Positions 7,028 through 16,639 of a DNA stretch of 64,000 bases are shown one piece after another (positions within the stretch are counted from its first letter, which is position 1; the number at the start of each line of letters is the position of its first letter). Under the pieces are notes generated by a model, which was not told where the DNA came from, made no database searches, and saw nothing but the letters and a program-made list of their open reading frames with translations. The translations under genes and the position numbers were made by a program. The stretch spans positions 1 through 64,000 of the forward strand of contig JADZCC010000081.1 of the NCBI GenBank assembly GCA_020851785.1. The letters are read 5' to 3'. The DNA is from Anaerolineales bacterium (GTDB taxonomy: Bacteria; Chloroflexota; Anaerolineae; Anaerolineales; Villigracilaceae).

Positions 7028-10000
7028 CTATTCGCTAAGGTCCGTGATGGTAATCAGCAAACTCTGTGTGGCGGTTTGTCCGCTGGCGTCGCGGACCTGA
7101 ATCTTGACTTCATAGACGTTGTTCAAGTCTGCGTCTTTGAGCGTTTCAAAATCTGGCGGGGAGATAAAGTTCAGGGTTTTTAAATCAGCTTCCAGTTTGA
7201 AGAGCGCAGCGTCGGCCCCGCCGACGATCGAGAAGGCGAGGGCGTCGTTCGGCAGATCGGCATCCAACGCTTTGAGTTCAAGTCCTTTGATTGTATTTTC
7301 TGCAAAGTTGATTTTGAGAACCGGCTCTTTTGATTCAAAAATTGGCGCGTTGTCGTTGAGCGGTTTGACCTTTACGGAAATTTTTTGAGAAGCGCTTTGG
7401 GTTCCGTCCGAAACCTGCACGACGATTTCATAAATGTTGTTGGCGTCCGCATCCTTGGGCGTTTCAAAATCCGGCGCGGCGACGAAGGTCAGTTCGCCGC
7501 TTTTCTCGTCAATCGAGAATTTGGCTTTGTCCGCTCCGTCGCTGATGGAGAAAGTTAACGGCTCGGCGGGCAGGTCTGAGTCTTGCGCGCTTACCACGCT
7601 GACTTTGGTTATGTTTTCATCCACGCTCAGTTCGGCGGTTTCTTTTCCGTCGTTGGAGGTGATTTGAGGAGCCGCGTCGTTGACTGGCGCGATGGTAATG
7701 GAGATTTGTTGAGCGGCGCTGAGCGCGCCATCGCTGACCTGGGCTGTGACTTCATATACATTGTTTGCGTCTGCGTCTGTGGGCGCTTCAAAATCCGGCG
7801 CGGCGATAAAGCTCAACTGGCCGCTGGCGCTGTCCATGGAGAAGAGCGCGGCATCCGCTCCGCCGCTGATGGAGTAAGTCAGCGTTGTGTTTGCGTCTGG
7901 GTCGCTGGCGGTGAGAACTGCCACTGCTGAAATATTTTCGTCGAGATTCAAGTTGGTTGGCTGTCCGTCGTTGAAGGTGAGCGTTGGGGCTTCGTTGACG
8001 TTGTTGACGTTAAGGGTCATGGATTTATCAAAACTCAGGCCTTGCGAATCGGTTGTGCGAACGCAGAGCGTATAAGCGCTTTGAACTTCATAGTCAAAAG
8101 CGGCGCTGGTTTTCAAATCGCTGGCGTTAATTTCAAAGGCGGCGTTGTTTGGACCCGGGCAGGTGGGCGTATCTACAAGGGCGTAGGTAAAGCCGTCTTG
8201 CGAGTCTGCGTCTGTGGTTGCCAGAGAACCGACGGTTGTTTGTGCCGCTTGATTTTCGTCCACAAGGTTGTTGGAGAGCAGAATGTCGGTGGGCGAGGCG
8301 GGCGTAGCCGTGCTGGTGGCTGTGGGCGGCTCCGGCGTGTTGGTGAAGGTCGCGGTTGCCGTAGCTGGAATCGGCGAAGCGGTTTCGGTGGGGATGGACG
8401 TGGCTGTGCTGGTGGCCGTGGGCGGTTCTGGCGTGTGGGTGGCTGTGGCGGTTTCTGTAGGAATTAACGTCGCCGTGGCTGGAAGCGCTGAAGCGGTTTC
8501 AGTGGGGGCAATGGTTTGGGTGGCTGTCGCCGGCTCGGTGGCGGTGGGCGCGTTGAGGGTTTCCGTCGGCAGGGAGAGGAGCGCGGCGGGGACGTTATAT
8601 TCAACATGCAAGAGCGGCGCGCCATTTTTATCGCCTTCAAATGATTCGGCGACGCGTTTGCCGGCGGCGCCGCTGATGAAGATGATCAACGCGTTGCCGG
8701 GAGCCCAATTAGGCAGGCTGATAATTTCCTGGAGGACGGGCGCCAAGTTTGGCGTAGCTTGATTCGCGCCTTGCTCGCCTTTGTTCCACGGCGCGGGCGA
8801 CCAGTAGATGAGGTTGGCCGTGCGCGGGCGCGTGGAGAGGTTGCGGTTTTTGTTGGTGAAGGCGCTGGCGTTGGCGCTGGCTTCGCCTTGAATTTGGAGG
8901 GTGAGCGCTTCGGTCGAGGCTTCATCCGCTTTGAATTGGAGATAGGCGCTGACGATCTGCGCGTTGGGCGGCAGGTTGATGCCGGTAAACCTCAGCCCGA
9001 CGATTTGCGTTTTGCTGTCGTAAATTAGTTCGAGGTCGGAACTGGTGAGATAGACCTTGCCGCTGGAGGATTCTTCCGCGTCGTCGCTACGGCTTGCGAT
9101 GCGCGCGTCAAGGCGATTTTCTCCGCTGGGCAAAATGGGCGGGCCACCAGCGCTGATGGTCGGCGAAAGCGGAAGCGTGGCGGTCGGTTGAACAGCCGTG
9201 GACGAAGGTTGCGCTGTGTAGGTAGCCGGAACGTTGGTTGGGCTGGGCGCGAGGGTGTGGGTGGGTTGCACAGCCGTGGACGAAGGTTGCGCCGTGTAGG
9301 TAGCCGAAACGTTAGTTGGGCTGGGCGCGATGGTATTTGTGAATGGCGCGGCGGTTGGGGTGGCTGTGCTGGAAGGGAGCGCGCTGGGCGTGGGGGAGGC
9401 CACAACGGTTTGCGTTGGAGGCGCGCCGACATTGCCGGAATATTGAATCGCGCCGATGTCAAAACGCGGCCCGCGCGTTTTGCCTTCAAAGTCGTTGAAG
9501 ATGTTCAGCGCGGCGGCGGCGCTGATGGCCGGGGAGGAGGCGCTTAAGCGATAGGAAGAAGTGGACGTTCCAGGCGTGGCGCTGAATTTGACGTCGCCGA
9601 ATTGGTCGCCTGCGCCGTTGGTGTTTTTCGGGGGAGCGCTGACGTTCACCCAAAAATTGTTTTTGAAGGTAATGCCGGAGGTGACTTGAATATCTGCCGG
9701 TCGCGCGTCAACTTGCTGAACGATGTTGTTGGCGATGACAGAATTTCTGGTTTTGGCAGGTTCGTTAATCACCTTAATGCCCGCCTGCGTGGCTCCCCAG
9801 ATTGTATTATGGGCGATGGTGACGGTATCCATCCCCGCGCCGCTGACTTCGGAATAGGTGTAACCGATTCCGTTTTTGCAGTAAAAAGCAATGTTGTTCA
9901 GGATGCGTACGCGCGCCAATTGCGCGCCCCAGCCGGAATACGTCTCTTCGCCCAGCGTAATGCAGTTGGCTGGCTCTCCGCTTCGGAAGTGTTTAGGATC

Positions 10001-10774
10001 TGTGTTGTAGACAAAGTTGTTTTCAATGTTAATGTCCATCGCATTGTCTATGTAGATGTTAACCGAGTAATTATCGTGAACGAGGTTATTGTAGAAATTA
10101 ATAAATTTGGACTGGCTCGCGCCGAGTCCCTCGCCCCAGTTGTTGTAAACCTGATTGTTGCGAAAAGTGACGTTTTCCGCGCCCAGAGTTACGCGCGCGG
10201 CAATGCCCCAACTGCCTTTGGCTCCGTTGAGGTTTTCAGAAATGTTGTCGTGAAAACTGGAATTCTCCACGATGACGTTTTTGCTTTTTACGCGCAGGCC
10301 GGTGGCCTTGCAATGGTGAACCTCCAGATTACGAACCGTAACATTGTTGCCTTGAATGTCCACGCAGAAATCGGTGGCGCGTTGAATGTCCAACCCTTCG
10401 ACGATCAAATAACTGCCGGTGATCATCATGGCGCGGACGTTGGTTAACCCGCCGTCGAGAATCACCTTTTCGCCGGAGACGGGCTTGATCGTAATGTAGG
10501 CCGCGGCCGTTCCGCTTTTAGCAACGGTGACAGACTCGGTGTACGTTCCGCCAAAGATTTGCAATTCGTCGCCGGGGGCGAGCGCCGCCACAGCCTTCTT
10601 GAAAGTTTTAAAAGGCGCGGCGGCCGTGCCGGGGTTTGAGTCGCTCCCTTTTAGAGAGACGTAATAAACCTTTTTCTCAGCGGAATTATTTAAAGCGCCC
10701 GCAGTTCCATAGCTTTCAAGAACGAGCGTGATGGCCAGCAGGGCGCTGAAGAGCCAACGGAAAGTTTGTTTCAT
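7028..10774 (-). CDS. Large secreted protein: beta-helix, Thr/Pro linkers, cadherin-like repeats
   Basis: This 1248-residue exported protein has a signal peptide at about residues 1-28. A right-handed parallel beta-helix of the DUF1565/NosD type follows (about 35-440, with many N-N-x-V/I rungs such as VTIAHNTIWG). A Thr/Pro/Ser-rich linker covers about 450-545. Next is a beta-sandwich domain (about 550-735, AYLQFKADEAS motif), a second Thr/Pro linker (740-840), and four cadherin-like repeats marked by DENI, DPDANTTL and AAPDFEAPTDADANN. It should be a cell-surface or released protein for carbohydrate binding or adhesion. AAGGAGT precedes the ATG. No sortase motif or dockerin is visible, so the mode of attachment is unclear. 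Confidence 0.85.
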   Translation of the reverse strand: MKQTFRWLFSALLAITLVLESYGTAGALNNSAEKKVYYVSLKGSDSNPGTAAAPFKTFKKAVAALAPGDELQIFGGTYTESVTVAKSGTAAAYITIKPVSGEKVILDGGLTNVRAMMITGSYLIVEGLDIQRATDFCVDIQGNNVTVRNLEVHHCKATGLRVKSKNVIVENSSFHDNISENLNGAKGSWGIAARVTLGAENVTFRNNQVYNNWGEGLGASQSKFINFYNNLVHDNYSVNIYIDNAMDINIENNFVYNTDPKHFRSGEPANCITLGEETYSGWGAQLARVRILNNIAFYCKNGIGYTYSEVSGAGMDTVTIAHNTIWGATQAGIKVINEPAKTRNSVIANNIVQQVDARPADIQVTSGITFKNNFWVNVSAPPKNTNGAGDQFGDVKFSATPGTSTSSYRLSASSPAISAAAALNIFNDFEGKTRGPRFDIGAIQYSGNVGAPPTQTVVASPTPSALPSSTATPTAAPFTNTIAPSPTNVSATYTAQPSSTAVQPTHTLAPSPTNVPATYTAQPSSTAVQPTATLPLSPTISAGGPPILPSGENRLDARIASRSDDAEESSSGKVYLTSSDLELIYDSKTQIVGLRFTGINLPPNAQIVSAYLQFKADEASTEALTLQIQGEASANASAFTNKNRNLSTRPRTANLIYWSPAPWNKGEQGANQATPNLAPVLQEIISLPNWAPGNALIIFISGAAGKRVAESFEGDKNGAPLLHVEYNVPAALLSLPTETLNAPTATEPATATQTIAPTETASALPATATLIPTETATATHTPEPPTATSTATSIPTETASPIPATATATFTNTPEPPTATSTATPASPTDILLSNNLVDENQAAQTTVGSLATTDADSQDGFTYALVDTPTCPGPNNAAFEINASDLKTSAAFDYEVQSAYTLCVRTTDSQGLSFDKSMTLNVNNVNEAPTLTFNDGQPTNLNLDENISAVAVLTASDPDANTTLTYSISGGADAALFSMDSASGQLSFIAAPDFEAPTDADANNVYEVTAQVSDGALSAAQQISITIAPVNDAAPQITSNDGKETAELSVDENITKVSVVSAQDSDLPAEPLTFSISDGADKAKFSIDEKSGELTFVAAPDFETPKDADANNIYEIVVQVSDGTQSASQKISVKVKPLNDNAPIFESKEPVLKINFAENTIKGLELKALDADLPNDALAFSIVGGADAALFKLEADLKTLNFISPPDFETLKDADLNNVYEVKIQVRDASGQTATQSLLITITDLSE
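9186..9341 (-). repeat. 78-bp tandem duplication in the Thr/Pro linker
   Basis: Two near-identical 78-base units sit inside the beta-helix/cadherin gene and encode a duplicated 26-residue Thr/Pro/Ser linker (APSPTNVxATYTAQPSSTAV). This is a recent in-frame duplication that lengthens the linker. Confidence 0.8.
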
Positions 10775-10961
10775 TGCGACATACTCCTTAACGACTAAGC
10801 GCCTGGGCGGCTTGCTTAATCAATTGAGGCATTATGCGCGGTACGCTCAGGAAGCAGAACAGGACTGGAGTACTAAAATCCTCTAACGGGCTTTACAGTC
10901 TTGAAAACCTAAACGTTTTAGTAAGTAATTTACCACAGCCTGTAAAATTATCGAAAATTTA

Positions 10962-10976
10962 CCCGCCTAAAGCGGG
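10962..10976 (-). terminator. Weak hairpin upstream of beta-helix gene / after MFS gene
   Basis: A 5-pair stem (CCCGC/GCGGG) lies 48 bases past the MFS stop codon, read on the minus strand. It is followed by TAAATTTT rather than a pure T run, so termination is only possible. The rest of 10775-11023 shows nothing else I can name. Confidence 0.35.
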
Positions 10977-11023
10977 CGATCTGACTCGCGCCTATCATTT
11001 ATGCAAGGCGTAAAAAAGAGGGC

Positions 11024-12166
11024 TTAAGCCTGAACGGTTGGGGTTTTTAATGCCAAAGCTAGCGGCGCGGCCAATAAAACCATGCCAGTGGTTAACATCA
11101 GCACATAGGGAAAGCCATACGCTTCGGCCAAATGGCCGGTATAAATTAACCCCACCGCGCCGGAAGAAAAAATAAAACCCAGAATTAACCCCGAAGCCAG
11201 CGCCATGCCGCCGGGGATGATGCGTTGCGCCAGCACAATCATAATGCTGTTGACCGCGCCAGTTAAAGCCCCAGCCAGCGGCACCAACAGATACAACCAA
11301 TTCGACCAGCCAATTTGACTGGCGATATAAATTGGAATGGACGAAAAGAACAAAGCCAGCGCCACGACGATGCGTTTGGGATACCGATCGCCATAATAAC
11401 CGCCAATCACATTCCCCAACGCCGAGCCGCCCATAAACAACCCGGCCATGCTTCCGTAAACCGTCGCGCTTTGGCCGAGGTCTTTGATATATTTTGGAAT
11501 CAGGTTGACCATGTTGGACTGCGCCCAGGATTGCAAAGCGGCCACCAACATCAACGTGATCACGAAGCCCACACCCGCCCGAGCCTGATTCTGTTTCGTT
11601 GAGGCATGCGGGTGCGGATGATTCTCCCGCAGGTGGTGGAGCAGGGCAATGCCCACGGGGATGGAAAGGATCGGGAGGATGAGCAGGCCCGGGATTTGGT
11701 AAGCGACGAGAATTAATCCCGTGAGGATCGGCCCAATGAAATGTCCCAATTGACCCGACATAAAAAATAACGAAGTGGCGGTGGTCTCTTTGCCTTGCAG
11801 GTCGCTATGCCCGCAGAGCGTGGCCTGCACCGCGCCCACTGGATGAAAAGCAGAGGAACCCAGCGCCGCAATGATCAAACAAACCAGTCCGGCGTTGCCG
11901 GGAAAGAGGAGCGCGGCGGAATAGAAAACGGTCATCCATAATACGCCGCCCGCCGCCAGCCAGCGCGGCCCTAAACGGTCGGACATGTATCCAAACAGGG
12001 GCTGGGTGAGGGCCGAAGCCCAAATGTAAATGGAGGAGAAGACCGCGATCTCAGTGTCGGATAAGTTAAGGTAGGTGAGCAAAACCGGCCGGCTGGAGTT
12101 GAAAATATCCACCATTAAATGGCCCAGCGCAACGGAGGAAAAGATGGCGTTCAGGAAAATTTGCAT
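11024..12166 (-). CDS. MFS transporter, fosmidomycin-resistance (Fsr)-like
   Basis: This 380-residue protein has about 12 membrane segments. The N-terminal half carries family-like features: GHLMVDIFNSSRP at the first helix, FGYMSDRLGPR as the loop 2-3 motif (GxxxDRxG), and SAFHPVGA, typical of Fsr-type efflux carriers. It should be a proton-coupled exporter in the cytoplasmic membrane; the substrate is unknown. It starts 2 bases after the nadD stop codon, so the two are in one operon (nadD first). Confidence 0.82.
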   Translation of the reverse strand: MQIFLNAIFSSVALGHLMVDIFNSSRPVLLTYLNLSDTEIAVFSSIYIWASALTQPLFGYMSDRLGPRWLAAGGVLWMTVFYSAALLFPGNAGLVCLIIAALGSSAFHPVGAVQATLCGHSDLQGKETTATSLFFMSGQLGHFIGPILTGLILVAYQIPGLLILPILSIPVGIALLHHLRENHPHPHASTKQNQARAGVGFVITLMLVAALQSWAQSNMVNLIPKYIKDLGQSATVYGSMAGLFMGGSALGNVIGGYYGDRYPKRIVVALALFFSSIPIYIASQIGWSNWLYLLVPLAGALTGAVNSIMIVLAQRIIPGGMALASGLILGFIFSSGAVGLIYTGHLAEAYGFPYVLMLTTGMVLLAAPLALALKTPTVQA

Positions 12167-12168
12167 GG

Positions 12169-12780
12169 TTATGAGTTTTGATATAAATGGCGCTTTTCAA
12201 TATAGTCGTACACGGCGGGTAAAACATAATATTGATACGGTTGCCCCTCTTTGGCGCGGCGCCGAATTTCGCGCGAAGACAACGTGTGGAGCAGGGTTTC
12301 AATGAAAACCAGTTTTTCTTTCAGCCCGGGAAGTTGGGCAAATAAACTGGCTGGGTTAAATTTATCGCCCGGGCGGTGCATGACGCCAATTTGATGAACC
12401 TTGTGAATCAGTTCGCGGTTATTTTTCCAGGTGGGCAAATCGTGGAGCGAATCTCCGCCAATGAGCAAGAAAATTTCCGCTTGCGGCTCTTGCTGGGCAA
12501 TCAGGTTTACCGTATCTACCGTGTAATGTGGCCCCGGACGTTCAATTTCCACCCGCGAGAGTTCAAAATCTGGATTGTTGGCCACGGCCAATTCCAGCAT
12601 TGTGAGGCGTTGTTCCAAAGCGGTGATCTGTTGATTTTGCTTATGCGGCGGGTTGGGCGTAAGAACCCACAATAACTTGGATAAATTAAATTGATAACTG
12701 GCTTCGCTGGCCAAAATTAAATGTCCCAAATGCGGCGGGTCAAATGTCCCGCCAAATAAACCAATCCGCAGGGTAGGCAT
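12169..12780 (-). CDS. nadD: Nicotinate-nucleotide adenylyltransferase
   Basis: This 203-residue enzyme joins nicotinate mononucleotide and ATP to form nicotinate adenine dinucleotide, the penultimate step of NAD synthesis. The nucleotidyltransferase signature GGTFDPPHLGH lies at residues 10-20. The C-terminal SSREIRRR motif that contacts ATP phosphates is present (SSREIRRRAKEG). The length is normal for NadD. The start lies 7 bases downstream of a TATACT box on the minus strand, with no Shine-Dalgarno, which suggests a leaderless mRNA. In many bacteria nadD sits with obg/rsfS; here it is with an MFS gene. Confidence 0.95.
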   Translation of the reverse strand: MPTLRIGLFGGTFDPPHLGHLILASEASYQFNLSKLLWVLTPNPPHKQNQQITALEQRLTMLELAVANNPDFELSRVEIERPGPHYTVDTVNLIAQQEPQAEIFLLIGGDSLHDLPTWKNNRELIHKVHQIGVMHRPGDKFNPASLFAQLPGLKEKLVFIETLLHTLSSREIRRRAKEGQPYQYYVLPAVYDYIEKRHLYQNS

Positions 12781-12787
12781 GTCCGCG

Positions 12788-12793
12788 AGTATA
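12788..12793 (-). promoter_or_regulatory. -10 element of nadD
   Basis: TATACT on the minus strand, 7 bases from the nadD ATG, so transcription probably starts at or next to the start codon. A divergent TATACT at 12833-12838 on the plus strand may serve the GAF gene. Confidence 0.6.
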
Positions 12794-12860
12794 TCGCAAA
12801 ACGGCTTTTGAAATTTGAGAGCAGGCTGGTGTTATACTTTGCAAGCTAAAGGAAACGCAC

Positions 12861-13751
12861 ATGCCAGAAGCTACTGTGATTGGAACGAAAACGTTGGTCC
12901 GCATCATGCTGGCCATTCAGGCGGTTGAAAATGGACGTTACAAACCGGAGATGCTGGCCGGAATGTCCAGCGCCAACGGTGAAATGGGTCAACTGGCTGT
13001 AATGCTCGACCGCATGGCCAAAACCGTGGCGGTGCGCGACAATCAACTGCGCTTGTTGCGCAGGATTATTCCAGTGGGCGTGGCGCTTTCGGCGGAAAAA
13101 GATTTCAACCGCTTATTAGAAACGCTGGTCGTCGAAGCCCAGTCCGTCACCAACGCCGACGCGGGGACTTTATATTTGCTTGAAGATGACGAGTTGAAGT
13201 TTGTCATCCTCAGAAACACGTCGCTGAATCTAAGCATGGGCGGCACGAGCAAAACCCCAATCCGTTTCGCGCCGATTAAATTACATCACGAGGATGGAAG
13301 CGAAAACCGCTCAAACATCGCTTCCTACTCGGCCCTCACCGGCGAACAGGTGGCCATCGCCGACGCCTACACCGCCGCGGGCTTTGATTTCTCCGGCACC
13401 AAGACCTTTGATCAAACTACAAAATATCGCTCCCAATCCTTCCTGACTGCGCCGTTGAAAAATAGCGACGGCAAAGTGATTGGCATTTTGCAATTGATCA
13501 ACGCCAAACACCCCGAAACGGGGGAGATCATCCCCTTTTTGGATGACGATGCGCTCGAAACGCTGGTCTTGCTGGCCAACGCCGCGCTGGACGGCTACAT
13601 CCGCGAGGCTTCTTTGCGTCAGGAAATTGCCCAACTGAAAATTGAAATTGACGCTAAAAAGCGCGAAAATCAAGTCCGCGAAATTACCGACACAGCCTAC
13701 TTTAGGGAGCTAAAACAAAAGGCCACTGAAATCCGCAGTCGCAAAGGGTAA
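12861..13751 (+). CDS. GAF-domain sensor protein with conserved coiled-coil tail
   Basis: This is a 296-residue soluble protein. The N-terminal ~70 residues are helical. A GAF domain covers about residues 75-245 (LLETLVVEAQSVTNADAGTLYLLEDD, then FLTAPLKNSDGKVIGILQLIN), a fold that commonly binds cyclic nucleotides or other small ligands. The last ~45 residues form a coiled coil ending in EITDTAYFRELKQKA. The same tail ends the cNMP-binding protein encoded at 23262-23999. There is no kinase, cyclase or output domain, so the tail may be the interaction element. AAAGGAAA precedes the ATG. It lies between nadD (divergent) and a propeller lipoprotein gene. Confidence 0.82.
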   Translation: MPEATVIGTKTLVRIMLAIQAVENGRYKPEMLAGMSSANGEMGQLAVMLDRMAKTVAVRDNQLRLLRRIIPVGVALSAEKDFNRLLETLVVEAQSVTNADAGTLYLLEDDELKFVILRNTSLNLSMGGTSKTPIRFAPIKLHHEDGSENRSNIASYSALTGEQVAIADAYTAAGFDFSGTKTFDQTTKYRSQSFLTAPLKNSDGKVIGILQLINAKHPETGEIIPFLDDDALETLVLLANAALDGYIREASLRQEIAQLKIEIDAKKRENQVREITDTAYFRELKQKATEIRSRKG

Positions 13752-13866
13752 GGACATTTTCTTTGTAGTCGGGGGTCATCTTGCAAAAGTGTTAGCTTAA
13801 ATTCCCCCATCAGTAACCCCTTTTAAACTATATTTGCCACTAAAGCTATATGAAAGCCCCTACTCA

Positions 13867-14994
13867 ATGAAAAATAGATTGAAACTCAAACCCTTTGTCG
13901 TTCTCGCCCTCCTATTTGGCGCTCTCGCTTTATCTGGCTGTGGCAGTTCCTCCGGCTTGCAAGCCGGCGTGGCAGGTCTCAATGAAATCGTCACCCCGAC
14001 GGCGGAAGCTCAAGCTACCGAACTCGTCGTTGCAGAGCCGCCCACTGAAACCCCCGCCCCGCCATTGGCCGGACATATCATCTTCACGTCAGACCGCGAC
14101 GGCGTTACAAACCTATACTTGCTCACTCCCGACGGCGTAGAGCAAACCCGCCTCACCTTTTCAGATGCTCCCGAAACCACCCCACGCCTTTCGCCAGACG
14201 GCTCCAAAATCGCTTTCGTCGCCACGCGTAACAACAACATGGATATTTACGTCCTCGACCTGTTCTCGCAAAGCGTGATTCAAATTACCAACGCGCCGGA
14301 AAAAGATTCCGCGCCCACCTGGTCTCCCGATGGAACGCGCCTCGCGTTTGAATCTTTTCACGATGGCAACTTTGAAATTTACATGGTCAATGCCGATGGC
14401 TCCAACCTCACCCGTCTCACCGACGACCCCTCCGGCGACAGCAACCCGGTTTGGTCGCCCACCGCAAACGAAATTGCCTTTGTCAGCAACCGTTTTGGCA
14501 ATGCCGATATCCTGATTTTGACGCTCAATGGCTCGGTCTCCACGTTGACGACGAACATCGCGCCAGACGCCGCCCCGGCCTGGTCGCCAGACGGAAGCAT
14601 GATCGCCTACAAAACCTATTCAGACGGACTCTCCAATCTTTGTGTCATCGGGCGGGACGGGACCAACGCCAAATGTCTCACCTCCGCCCCTTCCGAATAC
14701 AGTACGCCAGTCTGGTCGCCGGACGGAACGCGCTTGGCCGTGAGCGCCAAACAAGCCGCCACACACGGCGTGGACATCTTCACGCTGGCGGATAATTCCG
14801 TCAGCCATTTATATTCCGCGGGGGTCACGCCGGTGGATGCGCCCACTTGGTCTTTAGATGGAACGCACGTCGCCTTTCAAGCCCAAAGCAACGGCAATAT
14901 GGACATCTATCTCGCCAACATCGCCACTAACGTTTTTTTACAACTCACTAATCTTCCCGCCTTTGACGGCGAACCGGTTTGGACTTCGCAATAA
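13867..14994 (+). CDS. TolB-like beta-propeller lipoprotein
   Basis: This 375-residue exported lipoprotein has a signal sequence with lipobox LSGC near residues 23-26, a short Thr/Pro linker, then six or so PD40/WD40-like blades. Each blade has the pattern SPDG-x-x-I/L-A-F followed by D-I-Y (for example LSPDGSKIAF, NMDIYVLDL). These form a six-bladed propeller as in the C-terminal domain of TolB. It should sit on the outer face of the membrane and bind a protein or polymer partner. The ATG at 13867 is preferred to an earlier ATG at 13834 because the signal peptide starts there. A homologous propeller ends the giant lipoprotein at 17662. Confidence 0.82.
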   Translation: MKNRLKLKPFVVLALLFGALALSGCGSSSGLQAGVAGLNEIVTPTAEAQATELVVAEPPTETPAPPLAGHIIFTSDRDGVTNLYLLTPDGVEQTRLTFSDAPETTPRLSPDGSKIAFVATRNNNMDIYVLDLFSQSVIQITNAPEKDSAPTWSPDGTRLAFESFHDGNFEIYMVNADGSNLTRLTDDPSGDSNPVWSPTANEIAFVSNRFGNADILILTLNGSVSTLTTNIAPDAAPAWSPDGSMIAYKTYSDGLSNLCVIGRDGTNAKCLTSAPSEYSTPVWSPDGTRLAVSAKQAATHGVDIFTLADNSVSHLYSAGVTPVDAPTWSLDGTHVAFQAQSNGNMDIYLANIATNVFLQLTNLPAFDGEPVWTSQ

Positions 14995-15011
14995 CGCTGA
15001 AAACTATCAAG

Positions 15012-15017
15012 TATAAT
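15012..15017 (+). promoter_or_regulatory. -10 element of the tandem cyclase gene
   Basis: TATAAT ends 6 bases before the ATG at 15024, with no Shine-Dalgarno; the mRNA is probably leaderless. Confidence 0.65.
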
Positions 15018-15023
15018 TAACAC

Positions 15024-16589
15024 ATGCTTCCCGAATCTCCACTTACGACGATTGAATCGCGTCTGCGGTATTTGCTTCCGGCGGAAATGTACGCTTCGAT
15101 GTGGGGCAATCCCTCGGTGGATATCATGGTGGACGTTTACAAACATCTGCGCACGCTTCAAAGAACGTTGCATGATTATGTTTCAAGACAAATCGAAGTC
15201 AAGTCGCTTAAGCCGGGGGTGGTGGAGCCGGTCTGGCAGTATGGCACGATGATGTTCACCGACCTGGCGGGCTTTACCAAACTGATGGAAGCCAACGCCG
15301 CGAAAGGCCGCGCCGGCGCGGGCGATCTACTCTCTCAGCTGAACAAATATTTTTCGACGATGATCGCCATCGTCAGCAAGTCCGGCGGCGAACTGGTCGA
15401 GTTTACGGGCGACGCGCTCCTGATCGTCTGGAATCAAACCGAGAAAAAGGACGACACCTTCAAAGCCGTGCGCGCCGGGTTGCGAATGCAACGAGCCATG
15501 AAAGACTTTGCGGAAATCCAAACGCCCTCCGGCATCGTTAATTTAAAAATGCGGATCGGGATTCACTACGGCCGATTTTTATCGGCGGATATTGGCACGC
15601 CGCGCCGCATGGAACACGTTCTGCTGGGCCGCGATGTGCAAAGGGCAAAACTGACTGAAAGTAACGGGCGCAACGAACGGGTGAATCTATCGCCTTCGGC
15701 GTATGCGCGCGTGACTCAAAAATTTCATTTTGAAGAAGGCGCCGAGTTTGTTGAAGCGAACAAAGACGCGGATAGCCATTACATGCTGGTTTTGGACGAC
15801 TTGAAAGACGAGTTGGGCGATTATGAAATTACCCCCATCAATCGTCGGCAGGCCAGCGGCGTGTTGTTAACCCGCGACAAACAGGAAGTCCTGCGCGAAA
15901 TTTCAAACCTCTTAAATTCCATTGAGCCGATTGCCAGCTTTATTCCCGCGCCAATCCTTTCGCTGTTGATCGAAAGCGCCGCGGATCGGAAGATTCCGCC
16001 AGACTTTCCAACCCCCACCGTGATGTTTGTAAACTTTATCGGCCTGCCCGAATCAGCAGACCGGGCTTTGCCGGGCGAAGAGCTAAAATTGGCCTCGCAT
16101 TTTTCGCGGGCTTTTTCGTTAATCAACGCGGCGGTTGAGTCGCGTGGGGGAGTGCTGAAGAAAGTAACTTATCATCTTTCCGGTTCGGATATTGTCATCT
16201 TCTTTGGCGCGCCCAACGCGCACACCAACGACGAAGCCCGCGCCGCCGCGGCCGCGCTGGCCATTCGGAAGATTGTGATGAACATCAAGCCGCCGACGAT
16301 TGGCGGCATTCAGCCGGAAGTGTATTGTCAAATTGGCATTAATACCGGCCCGGCATTTGCTGCCGAAATTGGCGACTTGCGCGGACGGCGCGAATATAAC
16401 GTGCTGGGAGATACCGTCAACACCACGGCTCGCATTATGAATAAAGCCGATAAAAATAAAATTTACGTGTCCGAGGCGATTAAACGCGCAATTGAGGAAA
16501 AATATGAATGCGTGCGGCTTGGCGATTTTGCGCTCAAAGGCAAAAGCGCACCCATGCCGTTGTATGAACTGGCGCAGGAGAAAAAATAA
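15024..16589 (+). CDS. Class III nucleotide cyclase with two catalytic-type domains
   Basis: This 521-residue soluble protein carries two class III adenylate/guanylate cyclase domains. Domain 1 (about residues 73-255) has both metal-binding Asp positions (D80 in FTDLAGF, D130 in TGDALL). It has lost the usual NxxxR transition-state pair (LLGRDVQRAKL). Domain 2 (about 335-510) has Asn (N337) in place of the first Asp but keeps the GDTVNTTARIMNKA motif. The two halves therefore look complementary and would form one active site, as in mammalian C1/C2 enzymes. The product is probably a cyclic nucleotide; adenine versus guanine specificity is unclear. A cNMP-binding protein gene lies 7 kb downstream. 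Confidence 0.88.
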   Translation: MLPESPLTTIESRLRYLLPAEMYASMWGNPSVDIMVDVYKHLRTLQRTLHDYVSRQIEVKSLKPGVVEPVWQYGTMMFTDLAGFTKLMEANAAKGRAGAGDLLSQLNKYFSTMIAIVSKSGGELVEFTGDALLIVWNQTEKKDDTFKAVRAGLRMQRAMKDFAEIQTPSGIVNLKMRIGIHYGRFLSADIGTPRRMEHVLLGRDVQRAKLTESNGRNERVNLSPSAYARVTQKFHFEEGAEFVEANKDADSHYMLVLDDLKDELGDYEITPINRRQASGVLLTRDKQEVLREISNLLNSIEPIASFIPAPILSLLIESAADRKIPPDFPTPTVMFVNFIGLPESADRALPGEELKLASHFSRAFSLINAAVESRGGVLKKVTYHLSGSDIVIFFGAPNAHTNDEARAAAAALAIRKIVMNIKPPTIGGIQPEVYCQIGINTGPAFAAEIGDLRGRREYNVLGDTVNTTARIMNKADKNKIYVSEAIKRAIEEKYECVRLGDFALKGKSAPMPLYELAQEKK

Positions 16590-16590
16590 T

Positions 16591-16622
16591 AAAACCGCCC
16601 GAAAGTTTCTTCGGGCGGTTTT
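16591..16622. terminator. Bidirectional terminator
   Basis: AAAACCGCCCGAA pairs with TTCGGGCGGTTTT around a short loop, between the cyclase gene (plus) and the truncated binding protein gene (minus), with T-rich sequence outside on the plus strand. Confidence 0.88.
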
Positions 16623-16639
16623 ATTTTAACTTTAGCTGG

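Noticed and set aside
7119..9547. Long plus-strand frames antisense to the beta-helix/cadherin gene (rich in V, G, A)
   Set aside because: They are mirror images of the Thr/Pro-rich and repeat coding of the minus-strand gene and have no start signals or domains.
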